DNA of 43,242 nt from an uncultured Veillonella sp. (GCA_900549805.1 URPV01000006.1:1-43242), one strand, 5' to 3'. Positions 6,889 to 15,819 are shown, numbered from the stretch's first letter. A program made the numbers and translations. The notes: generated by a model not told the origin, from the sequence alone.

Positions 6889-8883
6889 ATGAAGAACTTT
6901 GTAAAAGGTCGTTGGCATACTCTCGAGTTATCCATCGTCATTTTGCTGATATTTTTGTTGGTTCTCATCCTCTACCTAAATTGGCTTATAGGCGTTATGG
7001 CGACTATTGTTGCCCTTGCCGTTTATGGTGGCAACTATAAGACCATACACCACCGTCGTAGGTTGGCTATTGAGTCATTTGACTCCATGGCTCATGGGGT
7101 TACCCAGGCCTCTAATTTTGCCTTGCAAAATTTGCCAGTTGCCATTGCTGTGGTCAACCAAGATGGGGTTATTGGCTGGTCCAATTCTGTTTTTCGTGAT
7201 TGGATTCGCGCTGATTGGGATAAACCGCAAAATATCTCTACTGTCCTCAGTCACCTCCGCATGGATAAGGTCTGGGGTAAGTCTGGCTTTATGAAAGAAC
7301 ACGTAGACGGTCGTTATTATGGGGTTGTTTACAAGTATTTAGAAGCCAAGGACTCTTGTTCTGTGGATAACCGCGATGTGGAACACATGGCCTTCTATTT
7401 GTCTGATATTACCGCTACGGAAGTGGCTCGCCTGCAGGCAGAAGAAGCCCGTCCTGTATCGGGGATGATTCAGATCGATAACCTAGAGGATGTAACCAAG
7501 GGATCGAGTGATAAGGAGTTCACTAATTTATGGGCTCAAATCAATAACTTGATCGTAGAAGAAATCGATCAATACGATGGCTTTGTCCGTAGTATCTCTG
7601 ATGACGCCTATATATTTAGCTTCTCTCGTGAGGCTCTTCGCCAAGCGGAAGAAAAGAAGTTCCAATTATTGGATAAAATCCGTGCTATTCCGACAGCTCG
7701 TCAAATCCCGGTGACTATCTCTGTGGGGATTTCTGTGGATGCTGAATCCATCAAGGCAACAGCAGAAAAGGCACGGGCCGCCCTCGATTTGGCCTTGGGC
7801 CGTGGGGGTGACCAGGTCTGCATTAATGAAGGTGGTCAGAACCGCTTCTTTGGTGGCAAGACGACCTCTGCAGAAAAGAATACCCGCGTGCGAGCTCGGG
7901 TAGTTGCGCAGGCTTTGCAAGAACTGTTAGAAGAGTCCAATCGAATTTTGGTCATGGGTCATCAACGGGAAGATTATGATGCCATCGGTGCTAGCCTGGG
8001 TGTCCTCTTTATGGCGCGGACTCTCAATAAGGATGTGCGCCTCGTTTTGAGCCATCACCAAGAAAATATTTATAAATTAGTGAATAGCTTAGATGTGGAT
8101 TTGCGTGATTATATTATCACACCAGAGCAAGCTAAACTCTTTACCACGCGGGATACCTTGGTGGTTGTTTGTGATGTCCATCGACCAGGCCTAGTAGCAG
8201 ATCCAGAATCTTTGGCCAAGTCTAAGCGTCGGGTTGTCATTGACCACCATCGCCGGGCATCGGATTTCATCGAGGATACTCTCTTGACCTATCTAGAACC
8301 AGCAGCATCTTCCACCTCTGAGTTGGTTACGGAACTCATTGAGTATTTCGGCTCTAATAAGCCTGTGGGTAAGGATACTGCTTCTGGCCTTTATGCGGGT
8401 ATCGTCTTAGATACGAAGAATTTCACTATCCAAACGGGGGCTCGTACCTTTGAAGCGGCGGCCTTCCTCCGTCGGGCTGGAGCTAACCTTGACCTGGTAA
8501 AAGAACTCTTCCGTGACAGCTTGGGCGATGTTCAGGCTCGGGCAAAAATGCTCTATAATGCTCATGTGGAAGGGGGCATTGCCATTACAGAAGCGCCAGA
8601 TTCCTTGGGCCAAGAGGCGACGCTTGTATCTGCTCAGGCAGCGGATCTCTTGATCCAAACGGAAGGGATAGAAGGGGCCTTTGTCCTCTATCATCTACCA
8701 GATGGGTCTATTGGTATTTCTGCTCGCTCTCAAGGCAAGCTTAATGTACAATTGGTTATGGAAGCCATCGGCGGTGGCGGCCATCGGACAGTGGCTGGTG
8801 CCCAAGTGGCTCATATGACGACAGAAGAATTAGAAAAGACCATTCGCCAAGTAGCGATTGAGCAATTACAAGAGGAGGAATAA
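6889..8883 (+). CDS. gdpP: Cyclic-di-AMP phosphodiesterase GdpP
   Basis: 664-residue membrane-bound phosphodiesterase that hydrolyses c-di-AMP and so affects potassium/osmotic balance and cell-wall stress. Two N-terminal hydrophobic helices (about residues 14-50) precede a PAS-like domain, a degenerate GGDEF domain (about 180-310) that lacks an intact GGDEF motif, as is normal in this family, and a DHH/DHHA1 catalytic module. Metal-binding motifs are MGHQREDYDA (H358, D362, D364), CDVHRP, IDHH (D452-H454) and GGGGHRTVAGA (from 628). Start ATG 6889 follows the DUF2232 gene by 10 nt, and the stop is 2 nt before rplI, so the genes are co-transcribed. Confidence 0.95.
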   Translation: MKNFVKGRWHTLELSIVILLIFLLVLILYLNWLIGVMATIVALAVYGGNYKTIHHRRRLAIESFDSMAHGVTQASNFALQNLPVAIAVVNQDGVIGWSNSVFRDWIRADWDKPQNISTVLSHLRMDKVWGKSGFMKEHVDGRYYGVVYKYLEAKDSCSVDNRDVEHMAFYLSDITATEVARLQAEEARPVSGMIQIDNLEDVTKGSSDKEFTNLWAQINNLIVEEIDQYDGFVRSISDDAYIFSFSREALRQAEEKKFQLLDKIRAIPTARQIPVTISVGISVDAESIKATAEKARAALDLALGRGGDQVCINEGGQNRFFGGKTTSAEKNTRVRARVVAQALQELLEESNRILVMGHQREDYDAIGASLGVLFMARTLNKDVRLVLSHHQENIYKLVNSLDVDLRDYIITPEQAKLFTTRDTLVVVCDVHRPGLVADPESLAKSKRRVVIDHHRRASDFIEDTLLTYLEPAASSTSELVTELIEYFGSNKPVGKDTASGLYAGIVLDTKNFTIQTGARTFEAAAFLRRAGANLDLVKELFRDSLGDVQARAKMLYNAHVEGGIAITEAPDSLGQEATLVSAQAADLLIQTEGIEGAFVLYHLPDGSIGISARSQGKLNVQLVMEAIGGGGHRTVAGAQVAHMTTEELEKTIRQVAIEQLQEEE

Positions 8884-8885
8884 GC

Positions 8886-9335
8886 ATGAAAGTAGTATTG
8901 CTTGAAGATGTAAAAAAAGTCGGTAAAAAAGGTGAAATCGTAGAACTTTCAGAAGCCTATGCCCGCAATGTAATCATTAAAAAGGGATTGGGTTTGGAAG
9001 GAACAGCAACCAACCTAAACAATGCAAAGCAACAACAAGAATCCAAGGAGTTCCATACCGCTCAAGCCACTGACGAGGCTAAGGTCTTGGCTAAGCAATT
9101 GGAAAAGGTTGAAGTTACCATTCCTGTTAAGATGGGGGAAAATGGTAAGGTCTTCGGTTCTATTACTGCTAAGGATGTGGCAGATGCTGTAAAGGCCGCC
9201 TACAAGGTAGAACTGGATAAGAAGAAATTGGATATTAAAGAAGCGATTAAGACCTTGGGTACTCATGATGTCATCGTTCGCGTACACCCATCCATCACAT
9301 CTACTATTAAGGTTCATGTAGTGGAAGGTAAATAA
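8886..9335 (+). CDS. rplI: 50S ribosomal protein L9
   Basis: 149-residue ribosomal protein bL9, of full usual length. The N-terminal signature MKVVLLEDVKKVGKKGEIVE and AYARNVIIKKGLG are diagnostic, followed by the long connecting helix and a C-terminal rRNA-binding domain (GKVFGSITAKDVADA). The start is 2 nt after the gdpP stop, with GAGGAGG inside the gdpP 3' end as ribosome site, so translation is probably coupled. Confidence 0.98.
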   Translation: MKVVLLEDVKKVGKKGEIVELSEAYARNVIIKKGLGLEGTATNLNNAKQQQESKEFHTAQATDEAKVLAKQLEKVEVTIPVKMGENGKVFGSITAKDVADAVKAAYKVELDKKKLDIKEAIKTLGTHDVIVRVHPSITSTIKVHVVEGK

Positions 9336-9357
9336 TAGACTGTTTAAGGGATATGAT

Positions 9358-9386
9358 ATAGGCTACCTACCATGTGGGTAGCCTAT
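9358..9386 (+). repeat. Inverted repeat between rplI and dnaB
   Basis: ATAGGCTACC (9358-9367) pairs with GGTAGCCTAT (9377-9386) over a 9-nt loop. There is no T-run after it, so it is not a clear terminator. It may be an mRNA-stabilising or processing hairpin that sets the L9:DnaB ratio. An in-frame ATG at 9372 lies in its loop. Confidence 0.6.
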
Positions 9387-9410
9387 ATTAGTCAAATAAA
9401 GGAGCAACGT

Positions 9411-10757
9411 ATGGACGCACGTATACCACCACAGAATACGGAAGCGGAGAAGGCTATTTTGGGGACCTTGCTTACCTCTGAAGAGGCAGGGGACCGGGTA
9501 TTGGACCTCGTCAAGGCGAGTGACTTTTACACAGATGCCCATCGTATTATTTTCGAAGCCATTCAAACTATTATTCACAAGAATAAAAAGGCGGATCTTA
9601 TCCTCCTGACGGATGAACTAGATCGCATTAACAAGTTAGAGACGGTAGGGGGGATTGCTTATATTTCCTCCCTGACTGATATGGGAGCCGTGTACAATGT
9701 GGAAGAATATGCCAATATCGTAGCGGAAAAGGCCCAATTGCGCCGTCTTATCGATGTGAGCAACAAAATTATCGGTATGTCCTATGCCGGTGATGAAGAA
9801 CCGAAGTCCATCATTGAGGATGCAGAAAAGATGGTCCTCAATGTGGCCGGCCAAGTTCATGGAGAATCTGCCTTTGCCCGTATGGGTGATGTGGTCATGG
9901 GGAATCTAGCTCGCTTGGATGAGATTCAACAGCAAGATGGGACCCTTACAGGTTTGCCTACTAACTTTAGGGATTTGGATAAAATCACGGCAGGGTTACA
10001 AAAGTCGGACCTCATTTTGGTGGCGGCGCGACCTTCCATGGGTAAGACAGCCTTTACATTGAATCTAGCTCAAAACGTATCTATTATCTATGGCAAGAAG
10101 GTGGCTTTTTTCTCCCTGGAAATGTCCAAGGAGCAACTGGTTGGCCGTATTCTGTCCTCCGTGGCAGAAGTGTCCTCTGAAAAGCTCCGTGTTGCTGATC
10201 TCAACGGGGATGAATGGGGACGAGTTCTCAAGGCTGCTGAAACCATGTCTAACGCCCCTCTTTATATCGACGATACTCCTGGCTTGACCGTTCAGATGAT
10301 GCGGTCTAAGCTTCGTCGCCTCAAGGCGGAGCAGGGTTTGGATTTGGTTGTCGTCGACTATATTCAGCTTATGCAAGGTTCTTCCTCAGGGCGCCAAGGG
10401 GAGAATCGACAACAGGAAATTTCCGATATTTCTCGTAATCTTAAGTTGATCGCCCGGGAGTTTAATGTACCTGTTATCGCCTTATCCCAACTTTCACGGT
10501 CTGTAGAACAGCGGCCTGATAAGCGACCACTTCTCTCTGACCTCCGCGAATCTGGTTCCTTGGAACAGGATGCGGATATCGTTATCTTCCTTTACCGGGA
10601 TAAGTATTATGAGCCAGAGACGGAAAAGGGTGATATTACAGAAGTTATCATTCGTAAGCATCGGTCTGGGTCCCTAGGAACCGTAGAACTGGTCTTCCAA
10701 GGGGAATATACCCGCTTCCGGGATGTGGCCTATAATCGGGATGATAGCCAGGCTTAA
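9411..10757 (+). CDS. dnaB: Replicative DNA helicase DnaB
   Basis: 448-residue hexameric helicase that unwinds DNA at the replication fork (called DnaC in Bacillus). The N-terminal domain begins IPPQNTEAEKAILGTLL. The RecA-like C-terminal domain has Walker A ARPSMGKT with K212, FFSLEMSKEQL, VVVDYIQLM (Walker B) and KHRSGSLGTVEL near the end. The frame is open from 9372, but AAGGAG at 9399-9404, 6 nt before ATG 9411, and the family N-terminus place the start at 9411. Last gene of the gdpP-rplI cluster. Confidence 0.97.
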   Translation: MDARIPPQNTEAEKAILGTLLTSEEAGDRVLDLVKASDFYTDAHRIIFEAIQTIIHKNKKADLILLTDELDRINKLETVGGIAYISSLTDMGAVYNVEEYANIVAEKAQLRRLIDVSNKIIGMSYAGDEEPKSIIEDAEKMVLNVAGQVHGESAFARMGDVVMGNLARLDEIQQQDGTLTGLPTNFRDLDKITAGLQKSDLILVAARPSMGKTAFTLNLAQNVSIIYGKKVAFFSLEMSKEQLVGRILSSVAEVSSEKLRVADLNGDEWGRVLKAAETMSNAPLYIDDTPGLTVQMMRSKLRRLKAEQGLDLVVVDYIQLMQGSSSGRQGENRQQEISDISRNLKLIAREFNVPVIALSQLSRSVEQRPDKRPLLSDLRESGSLEQDADIVIFLYRDKYYEPETEKGDITEVIIRKHRSGSLGTVELVFQGEYTRFRDVAYNRDDSQA

Positions 10758-10820
10758 GAGGGTACTTATACTAGGCCTAAGCTACTGTTAGATAGGTCTA
10801 TTGATCTTAAGTTATACCAG

Positions 10821-10849
10821 TTGACGAATCGATAAAATAGGATTAAAAT
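10821..10849 (+). promoter_or_regulatory. Sigma-A promoter of metal ATPase gene
   Basis: TTGACG (10821-10826), 17-nt spacer, TAAAAT (10844-10849). Spacing is ideal; predicted +1 near 10856 falls inside the operator that follows. Confidence 0.85.
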
Positions 10850-10850
10850 A

Positions 10851-10878
10851 CAACATATGAACAGATGTTCATGTATTG
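10851..10878 (+). promoter_or_regulatory. ArsR/SmtB-type 12-2-12 operator
   Basis: ATGAACA-GA-TGTTCAT (10857-10872) is a perfect inverted repeat, with partial symmetry extending to CAAC/TTG on both sides. TGAACA/TGTTCA half-sites around 2 nt match the known 12-2-12 element of SmtB, CzrA and related zinc/cadmium sensors. It sits directly over the transcription start of the metal ATPase. No ArsR-type repressor is encoded in this window. Confidence 0.75.
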
Positions 10879-10937
10879 TATTTTTGCACCTATGACTATT
10901 TGTATACGTATTGTTAGTCTTTATCTGAGGAGTTATG

Positions 10938-13052
10938 ATGGACAAGATATTTCTTTTAGAAGGTCTCAATTGCCCTAACTGTTCTGCCAAGATTGTGGAC
11001 CGTATCAAGGCTATGTCAGGTATTGAATCTGCTGATTTTACCTTGGCGACTCAGCAGTTGCGAGTGGAGACATCCATTGTGGATGACGACCGCTTAATCA
11101 GTGAATTCCAGGCTATTTGTGATGCTATTGAAGAGGGTGTCACAGTAAAAACCTATAGTCGTCCACCTAAAGGGGCCCCTTTAGAAGAGGAAGAAGAGGA
11201 GGAAGAAGGACTGACTTGGTTTGATAAGCTGGCTATGATTTTAGCCGGGTTGGCTACGGCTTATGAACTCCTCATCCAGTTTGCTCCTTCTGTAGAATTA
11301 CCTGAGCAACCTGAGATGGTTATCTTTACTATCATCTATCTTATGATCGCTTATCCAATCTTGAGGGCGGCTTGCAAGAATATTGGCAAGGGTCAAGTGT
11401 TTGACGAAAACTTCCTCATGGCTATCGCCACCATAGGGGCTCTCGTCATCGGTGAATATCCAGAAGCGGTAGGGGTTATGCTCTTCTACCGGATTGGGGA
11501 ATGGTTTGAAGACCGGGCGACGGAACAAAGTCGGTCTGAAATCATGGGCGCCGTGGATATGCGGCCGCAAGAAGTACGTCTTCTCGATAAGGATGGGACT
11601 GTCCAAGTGGTGTCTCCTGAATCCGTAAAGGTAGGCGATTTTGTGGAAGTTCGTCCTGGGGATACTATTCCTTTGGATGGGACCTTGGTGGAAGGGGAAA
11701 GTCAAATTAATACAGCCCCTGTAACAGGTGAACCAGTACCTGTAAAAGCTCGCGTAGGTACCCAGGTCTTATCTGGCTGTATCAATGAAAGTGCCCGTAT
11801 CGTCCTCAAGGTGGATAAGCTCTTAGAAGAATCCATGGTCAGCAAGATTTTAGATGCTGTAGAAAATGCGGCTGCATCTAAACCAAAAATCGATCGATTT
11901 ATTACTCGCTTTGCCCGGGTCTATACGCCTATCGTTGTAGCTTTGGCGGCTGCGGTAGCTATCATCCCATCCCTTATTACGGGTGACTGGTCCAAATGGG
12001 TTTATACAGCCCTTACCTTCTTGGTAATCTCCTGCCCTTGTGCCTTAGTACTCTCGGTGCCATTGGCCTTCTTCTCAGGGATTGGTAATGCCTCTCGTAA
12101 TGGGATTCTCCTCAAGGGCGGTCTCGTTATCGAAGCCTTAGCCAAGATTAAGGCAGTAGCCTTGGATAAGACGGGTACTATTACTAGTGGTATCTTCTCC
12201 GTTTACCAAGTAGAAGGGGATAGGGAATTGGTGTTGACCTTGGCTTCCTCCTTGGAAAAGGCGTCCAACCATCCTATCGCGCAATCCATCGTAGAAGCCT
12301 CCAAAGCGGAGGGGATAGACCCAGCTTTAGCTAATGATATTAAGGAAATCGCTGGAGAGGGCTTGGTCGGTCAGATTCCTGAAGGGGAAATCCTCGTGGG
12401 GAACCGTCGCCTTATGGACCGGTACCAAGTAGCGGGTTTACCTGCCAATTCCGCCCACTATGGGACGGAAGTTTTCGTCGCCCAAGAGGGACAGTTCTTC
12501 GGGCGCATACTCATTTCCGATGCCATTCGCCCTGATTCTCAGGCTGCCATTAAGGCTATCCAAGCTAAGGGGATTCAGGCTATTATGCTCACCGGTGACC
12601 GTCAAGAAAGTGCAGACTACATCGCTAAGGAAACAGGGATTAACGATGTACGTGCCCACCTCTTGCCACAAGATAAACTGGCTGCTGTACAAGACCTTCG
12701 CAAGGCCTATGGGCCAACTATGTTCGTAGGGGATGGCATCAATGATGCTCCTGTATTGGCAGGTGCTGATGTAGGTGGTGCTATGGGGTCTGGTGCTGAT
12801 GCGGCCATTGAAGCCTCTGATGTAGTCTTCATGAACTCCTCCTTAGAGGCCATTACCCATGTGCTCAACCTCTCCCATGTGGTAGTTAGAATTGCTTGGC
12901 AAAATGTAAGCGTTGCTATCGGAATCAAGGTTCTAGTTATGCTTATGGGTCTCTTGGGCTATGCCAATATGTGGTGGGCTGTTTTCGCAGACACAGGGGT
13001 GGCCATGATTTGTATTCTGAACTCCATCCGTATCTTGTATAAAAAATATTAA
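10938..13052 (+). CDS. Heavy-metal P1B-type ATPase (Zn/Cd/Pb class, CadA/ZntA-like)
   Basis: 704-residue cytoplasmic-membrane efflux pump. An N-terminal HMA domain has GLNCPNCSA (C12, C15). A run of nine acidic residues around 78-86 follows, possibly an extra metal-binding stretch. Then come the membrane helices, the TGEPVPV actuator motif, the CPC metal site (C366-P-C368), DKTGT with phosphorylated D410, the SNHP loop and GDGINDAP (D599). The last helix pair carries DTGVAMICILNSIRI, whose Asp-x-Gly is typical of Zn/Cd pumps rather than copper pumps. Two ATGs compete (10935 and 10938); TGAGGAG at 10926-10932 is better placed for 10938. The ArsR-like operator upstream supports induction by Zn(II)/Cd(II)/Pb(II). 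Confidence 0.92.
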   Translation: MDKIFLLEGLNCPNCSAKIVDRIKAMSGIESADFTLATQQLRVETSIVDDDRLISEFQAICDAIEEGVTVKTYSRPPKGAPLEEEEEEEEGLTWFDKLAMILAGLATAYELLIQFAPSVELPEQPEMVIFTIIYLMIAYPILRAACKNIGKGQVFDENFLMAIATIGALVIGEYPEAVGVMLFYRIGEWFEDRATEQSRSEIMGAVDMRPQEVRLLDKDGTVQVVSPESVKVGDFVEVRPGDTIPLDGTLVEGESQINTAPVTGEPVPVKARVGTQVLSGCINESARIVLKVDKLLEESMVSKILDAVENAAASKPKIDRFITRFARVYTPIVVALAAAVAIIPSLITGDWSKWVYTALTFLVISCPCALVLSVPLAFFSGIGNASRNGILLKGGLVIEALAKIKAVALDKTGTITSGIFSVYQVEGDRELVLTLASSLEKASNHPIAQSIVEASKAEGIDPALANDIKEIAGEGLVGQIPEGEILVGNRRLMDRYQVAGLPANSAHYGTEVFVAQEGQFFGRILISDAIRPDSQAAIKAIQAKGIQAIMLTGDRQESADYIAKETGINDVRAHLLPQDKLAAVQDLRKAYGPTMFVGDGINDAPVLAGADVGGAMGSGADAAIEASDVVFMNSSLEAITHVLNLSHVVVRIAWQNVSVAIGIKVLVMLMGLLGYANMWWAVFADTGVAMICILNSIRILYKKY

Positions 13053-13080
13053 TATAGATTGTATCTAACTTTTGAAAGTT

Positions 13081-13138
13081 CCTGCTAGGGGTGATAAGTA
13101 GACACTAGTCGCTTAAAAATCCCTAGGCAGGGGCTTTT
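13081..13138 (+). terminator. Long-loop hairpin with T-run after metal ATPase
   Basis: CCTGCTAGGG (13081-13090) pairs with CCCTAGGCAGG (13121-13131, one bulged G) and is followed by GGC and TTTTT. The 30-nt loop is long for a simple terminator. Confidence 0.6.
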
Positions 13139-13166
13139 TGTATATACTTTCAGAGGTTAAATAAGG

Positions 13167-13199
13167 TATAATTTGATAGATAGGGTTCACTGTGAACCC
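13167..13199 (+). promoter_or_regulatory. Promoter -10 and operator-like repeat before corA-like gene
   Basis: TATAAT at 13167-13172 is followed by GGGTTCAC-T-GTGAACCC (13183-13199), a perfect inverted repeat with 8-nt arms lying just past the predicted +1. The position suits a repressor site or a 5' hairpin. No clear -35 is seen. Confidence 0.55.
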
Positions 13200-13229
13200 C
13201 TTGTTTGGTTATTCGTGAGGAGGTGGCTT

Positions 13230-14186
13230 ATGCTAACGGTATATAAACATATCGAAGAAGAACTAGTTTCTGATTTGACGGTAGCAGACGCAACAAAGGG
13301 GTCTTGGGTTAATTTGGTTAATCCTGACCCGGATGAGATCTCCCTCATCAATATCCTCACGGAGATTCCTACGGATGTGCTCAAGACAGCCTTGGATATG
13401 GAAGAACGGTCTCACGTGGAAATTGAGGATAATTATATCTTCGTCGTAATTAATATCCCAGCCCTTCGGGGATCGGATTCTTACGATACAGTCCCATTGG
13501 GGATTTTCCTGACTCCGGATTTCTTTATCACCGTATGTTTGGAAGAAACAGAAGTCCTCTACCCATTTATCAATAATGTGGTATCTACTTTTTATACCTA
13601 TAAGAAGACCCGCTTCCTCTTCCAAATCCTCTACCGTACAGCAACTCTCTTCTTGCGGTACTTGCAACAAATCAACCGCCGGACAGATGATATCGAAGTG
13701 CACTTACGCCATTCTACCCGCAATCGGGACTTCTTCCAACTCTTGGAATTGCAAAAATCCATGACCTACTTCTCTTCTGCTCTCCGGACAAACGGTACGG
13801 TTATGGACAGACTCTTGCGATTGAGGGGTCATCAGTCCATGCGTCACCTTCTCAAGATGTATGAGGAGGATGAGGACCTTTTGGAAGATGTAATCATCGA
13901 AAATAAGCAGGCTATCGAGATGGTTGAGATGTACACCAATATTCTCATGAACATGATGAACGCATTCACATCGGTTATCTCCAATAATCTGAATGAGGTT
14001 ATGAAGCTCTTGGCGGCCTTGACCATTATCTTGTCCGTGCCAACTATTATCTTCTCCCTCTGGGGGACTAACGTAACTCTGCCATTTGCTGAATCTGGCG
14101 CTATCGGTTTCGTGGAAGTTATCCTCATTGCTATCGTCTGCACTATCATTGCCATGGTGGCCATGTGGAAGCGAGATCTTTTTTAG
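13230..14186 (+). CDS. CorA-family divalent cation transporter, GTN variant
   Basis: 318-residue CorA-superfamily protein: a cytosolic alpha/beta N-terminal domain, a long helical stalk (about residues 130-255) and two C-terminal transmembrane helices ending in the basic tail KRDLF. The pore signature, normally GMN at the end of TM1, reads LWGTNV here (G279-T280-N281). TM1 is AALTIILSVPTIIFSLWG and TM2 is GFVEVILIAIVCTIIAMVAM. ZntB-type members also depart from GMN, so Mg2+ cannot be assumed. The frame is open upstream to 13173, but AGGAGG at 13218-13223 supports ATG 13230. The preceding inverted repeat suggests its own regulation. Confidence 0.85.
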   Translation: MLTVYKHIEEELVSDLTVADATKGSWVNLVNPDPDEISLINILTEIPTDVLKTALDMEERSHVEIEDNYIFVVINIPALRGSDSYDTVPLGIFLTPDFFITVCLEETEVLYPFINNVVSTFYTYKKTRFLFQILYRTATLFLRYLQQINRRTDDIEVHLRHSTRNRDFFQLLELQKSMTYFSSALRTNGTVMDRLLRLRGHQSMRHLLKMYEEDEDLLEDVIIENKQAIEMVEMYTNILMNMMNAFTSVISNNLNEVMKLLAALTIILSVPTIIFSLWGTNVTLPFAESGAIGFVEVILIAIVCTIIAMVAMWKRDLF

Positions 14187-14262
14187 GCATAGACCAGTTT
14201 GCCTTTAGCTGATGGGCCTCTGCTGACCTAAGGGGTAGGGACTAGTTTTGTATCCTTACCCC

Positions 14263-14290
14263 CAGGCCTTTGCCTTAGGGCCTTCTTTTT
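14263..14290 (+). terminator. Terminator after corA-like gene
   Basis: AGGCC...GGCCT stem (14263-14283) followed by TCTTTTT. A second stem, GGGGTAGGGA with TCCTTACCCC (about 14232-14262), lies just before it. Confidence 0.65.
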
Positions 14291-14298
14291 GCTATAAT
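14270..14298 (+). promoter_or_regulatory. tRNA-Ser promoter
   Basis: Extended -10 TGCTATAAT (14290-14298) with TTGCCT 17 nt upstream (14270-14275). It overlaps the preceding terminator's 3' arm and lies about 14 nt before the tRNA 5' end. Confidence 0.65.
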
Positions 14299-14311
14299 TA
14301 TATACATTCTT

Positions 14312-14400
<89 letters not shown>

Positions 14401-14404
14401 TAGT

Positions 14405-14432
14405 AGGAGTCGTGAATAACGGCTCCTTTTTT
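14405..14432 (+). terminator. tRNA-Ser terminator
   Basis: AGGAGTCG (14405-14412) pairs with CGGCTCCT (14420-14427, one G-U pair) and is followed by five T. Confidence 0.85.
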
Positions 14433-14539
14433 AGTAAGCTTTAAAGGGGCGGGAACTGACACACCGTTAGGTGCCTTCGGCTATTTGCCTGGGTAAAATA
14501 ACTCAATAGCTTTCTTTTTATAATTATATCTCATGAAAA

Positions 14540-14573
14540 TACCCCCTTTATTGGTTTTCCAGTAAAGGGGGTA
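14540..14573. repeat. Perfect 11-bp inverted repeat in AT-rich gap
   Basis: TACCCCCTTTA (14540-14550) pairs with TAAAGGGGGTA (14563-14573) over a 12-nt loop. It lies in the gap between tRNA-Ser and the first autotransporter gene. A TATAAT at 14599-14604, without a -35, follows. The hairpin could be a terminator or a transcript boundary; a minus-strand reading also has a short T-run after it. The rest of 14433-14683 holds nothing else I recognise. Confidence 0.6.
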
Positions 14574-14683
14574 CATATTATAGTTGTTTTTCTTAAAATA
14601 TAATATAAAATGGATATTAAATAAAGATGAATACATCTTGGGAGTTACAACAATAATTATGTGAGAAAAGGGGTATTTGGTAA

Positions 14684-15790
14684 ATGTATCGTAAAACAAA
14701 GTTTAATATACGACTGTTACTCTGTGTAACAGCTTGTACGATGTGTTGGACTATTGCATTAGCGGATAGTGCTGATAATGGGAATGCTACACACGTGGAT
14801 GCAAGTATTCATCAAAATTGGGCTGATAGAACAGATGTCTCTGCGAAGTTTCAAACCAATCATAAGCCAATATATGGCATAGAGACTTTACAACCTATAG
14901 GTCATTATGATAACAATTCTAAGAGTGTAGTGTTTATACAAGGCAAAGTCAGTTCTCGTGGCGGTGTAAACCAAATTGCCAATGGCTATGCGAATCATGC
15001 AACTCGTAATGCGGGCGGAATTGGATATGGATATGATTTTAATCAATCGACACAATCTATAGGCACGACTGGTAGTGTAGGCCTCGGCTATCGACGACTA
15101 AGTAAAGGGGAGCATAGCTACGTGGGTATCAATACTTTCTATGATTATGCTTTCAAAGAACATTATAAGCGTGCTAGTTTAGGTGTAGAATATGTAACCG
15201 GTGAAAATGAAATTTATGCTAATTTCTATAAACCGTTAGGACATACGACGTCGTCTCATAGTTCGACTTGGCGTGACGAAATGATACCTGCACCATATAA
15301 TACGCTAGATACAGAAGTTTTGGTTGGTGAAAGTCACGAAAAACGTGTTGCCTCTGGATATGATATAGGATACGGACGTACATTTAAAAATGCTCGTTAT
15401 TTGCGAGCTTATATTGATCGGTATCACTGGAATCATATGAATGGAGAAATTAGAGACATAGAATGGTTTAGTGATGATATAGATAATATCGCATTTCCTG
15501 TAAATGGTACCTATAATAATGGTTTTAAGATGGGTGTCAATGTGAATGTGAGTCCTCATATTTCTGTAGGCCTAGGCTATGATAAACCGTTTGGTCACTC
15601 TGGAGAGTTTTATGCACAAACTATGTATACGCTTGGTAAATCTAAGTTTGCTTTCTTTGGTGGAAAGCATAGTGATGGTAGCATGACAACTGCTCGTTCT
15701 AAAATGCTTGATAAGATTGAACGTCAAGATATGCAGGCGCTCAATCTAAATGGGGATTTCCACGTTCATTACCCTCATGATCATTTATAG
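14684..15790 (+). CDS. Inverse autotransporter beta-barrel protein, no passenger
   Basis: 368 residues with a signal peptide (MYRKTKFNIRLLLCVTACTM..., probable cleavage after ALA near 27) and then an intimin/invasin-type inverse autotransporter beta-domain. Supporting motifs are YGIETLQPIGHYDNNSKSV, VFIQGKVSSRGG, GLGYRRLSKGEHSYVGINTF, YDYAFKEHYKRASLGVEYV and the late strands SVGLGYDKPFG and YTLGKSKFAFFGG. The protein ends with TARSKMLDKIERQDM and about 20 residues; in intimins this is where the plug/linker leads into exported Ig-like passengers, and none is present. It should therefore be an outer-membrane barrel displaying little or nothing. The second copy at 16102 is a diverged paralogue. 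Codon use is visibly more AT-rich than the flanking genes. The ribosome site is weak (AAAAGGGG about 12 nt before ATG). Confidence 0.8.
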   Translation: MYRKTKFNIRLLLCVTACTMCWTIALADSADNGNATHVDASIHQNWADRTDVSAKFQTNHKPIYGIETLQPIGHYDNNSKSVVFIQGKVSSRGGVNQIANGYANHATRNAGGIGYGYDFNQSTQSIGTTGSVGLGYRRLSKGEHSYVGINTFYDYAFKEHYKRASLGVEYVTGENEIYANFYKPLGHTTSSHSSTWRDEMIPAPYNTLDTEVLVGESHEKRVASGYDIGYGRTFKNARYLRAYIDRYHWNHMNGEIRDIEWFSDDIDNIAFPVNGTYNNGFKMGVNVNVSPHISVGLGYDKPFGHSGEFYAQTMYTLGKSKFAFFGGKHSDGSMTTARSKMLDKIERQDMQALNLNGDFHVHYPHDHL

Positions 15791-15819
15791 TATATGTAGC
15801 CTATGTTTAGGTTATAACA

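Noticed and set aside
14481..14699. 72-codon minus-strand open frame between tRNA-Ser and the first autotransporter
   Set aside because: Very AT-rich, no ribosome site, spans a terminator-like hairpin and the start of a better-supported gene.
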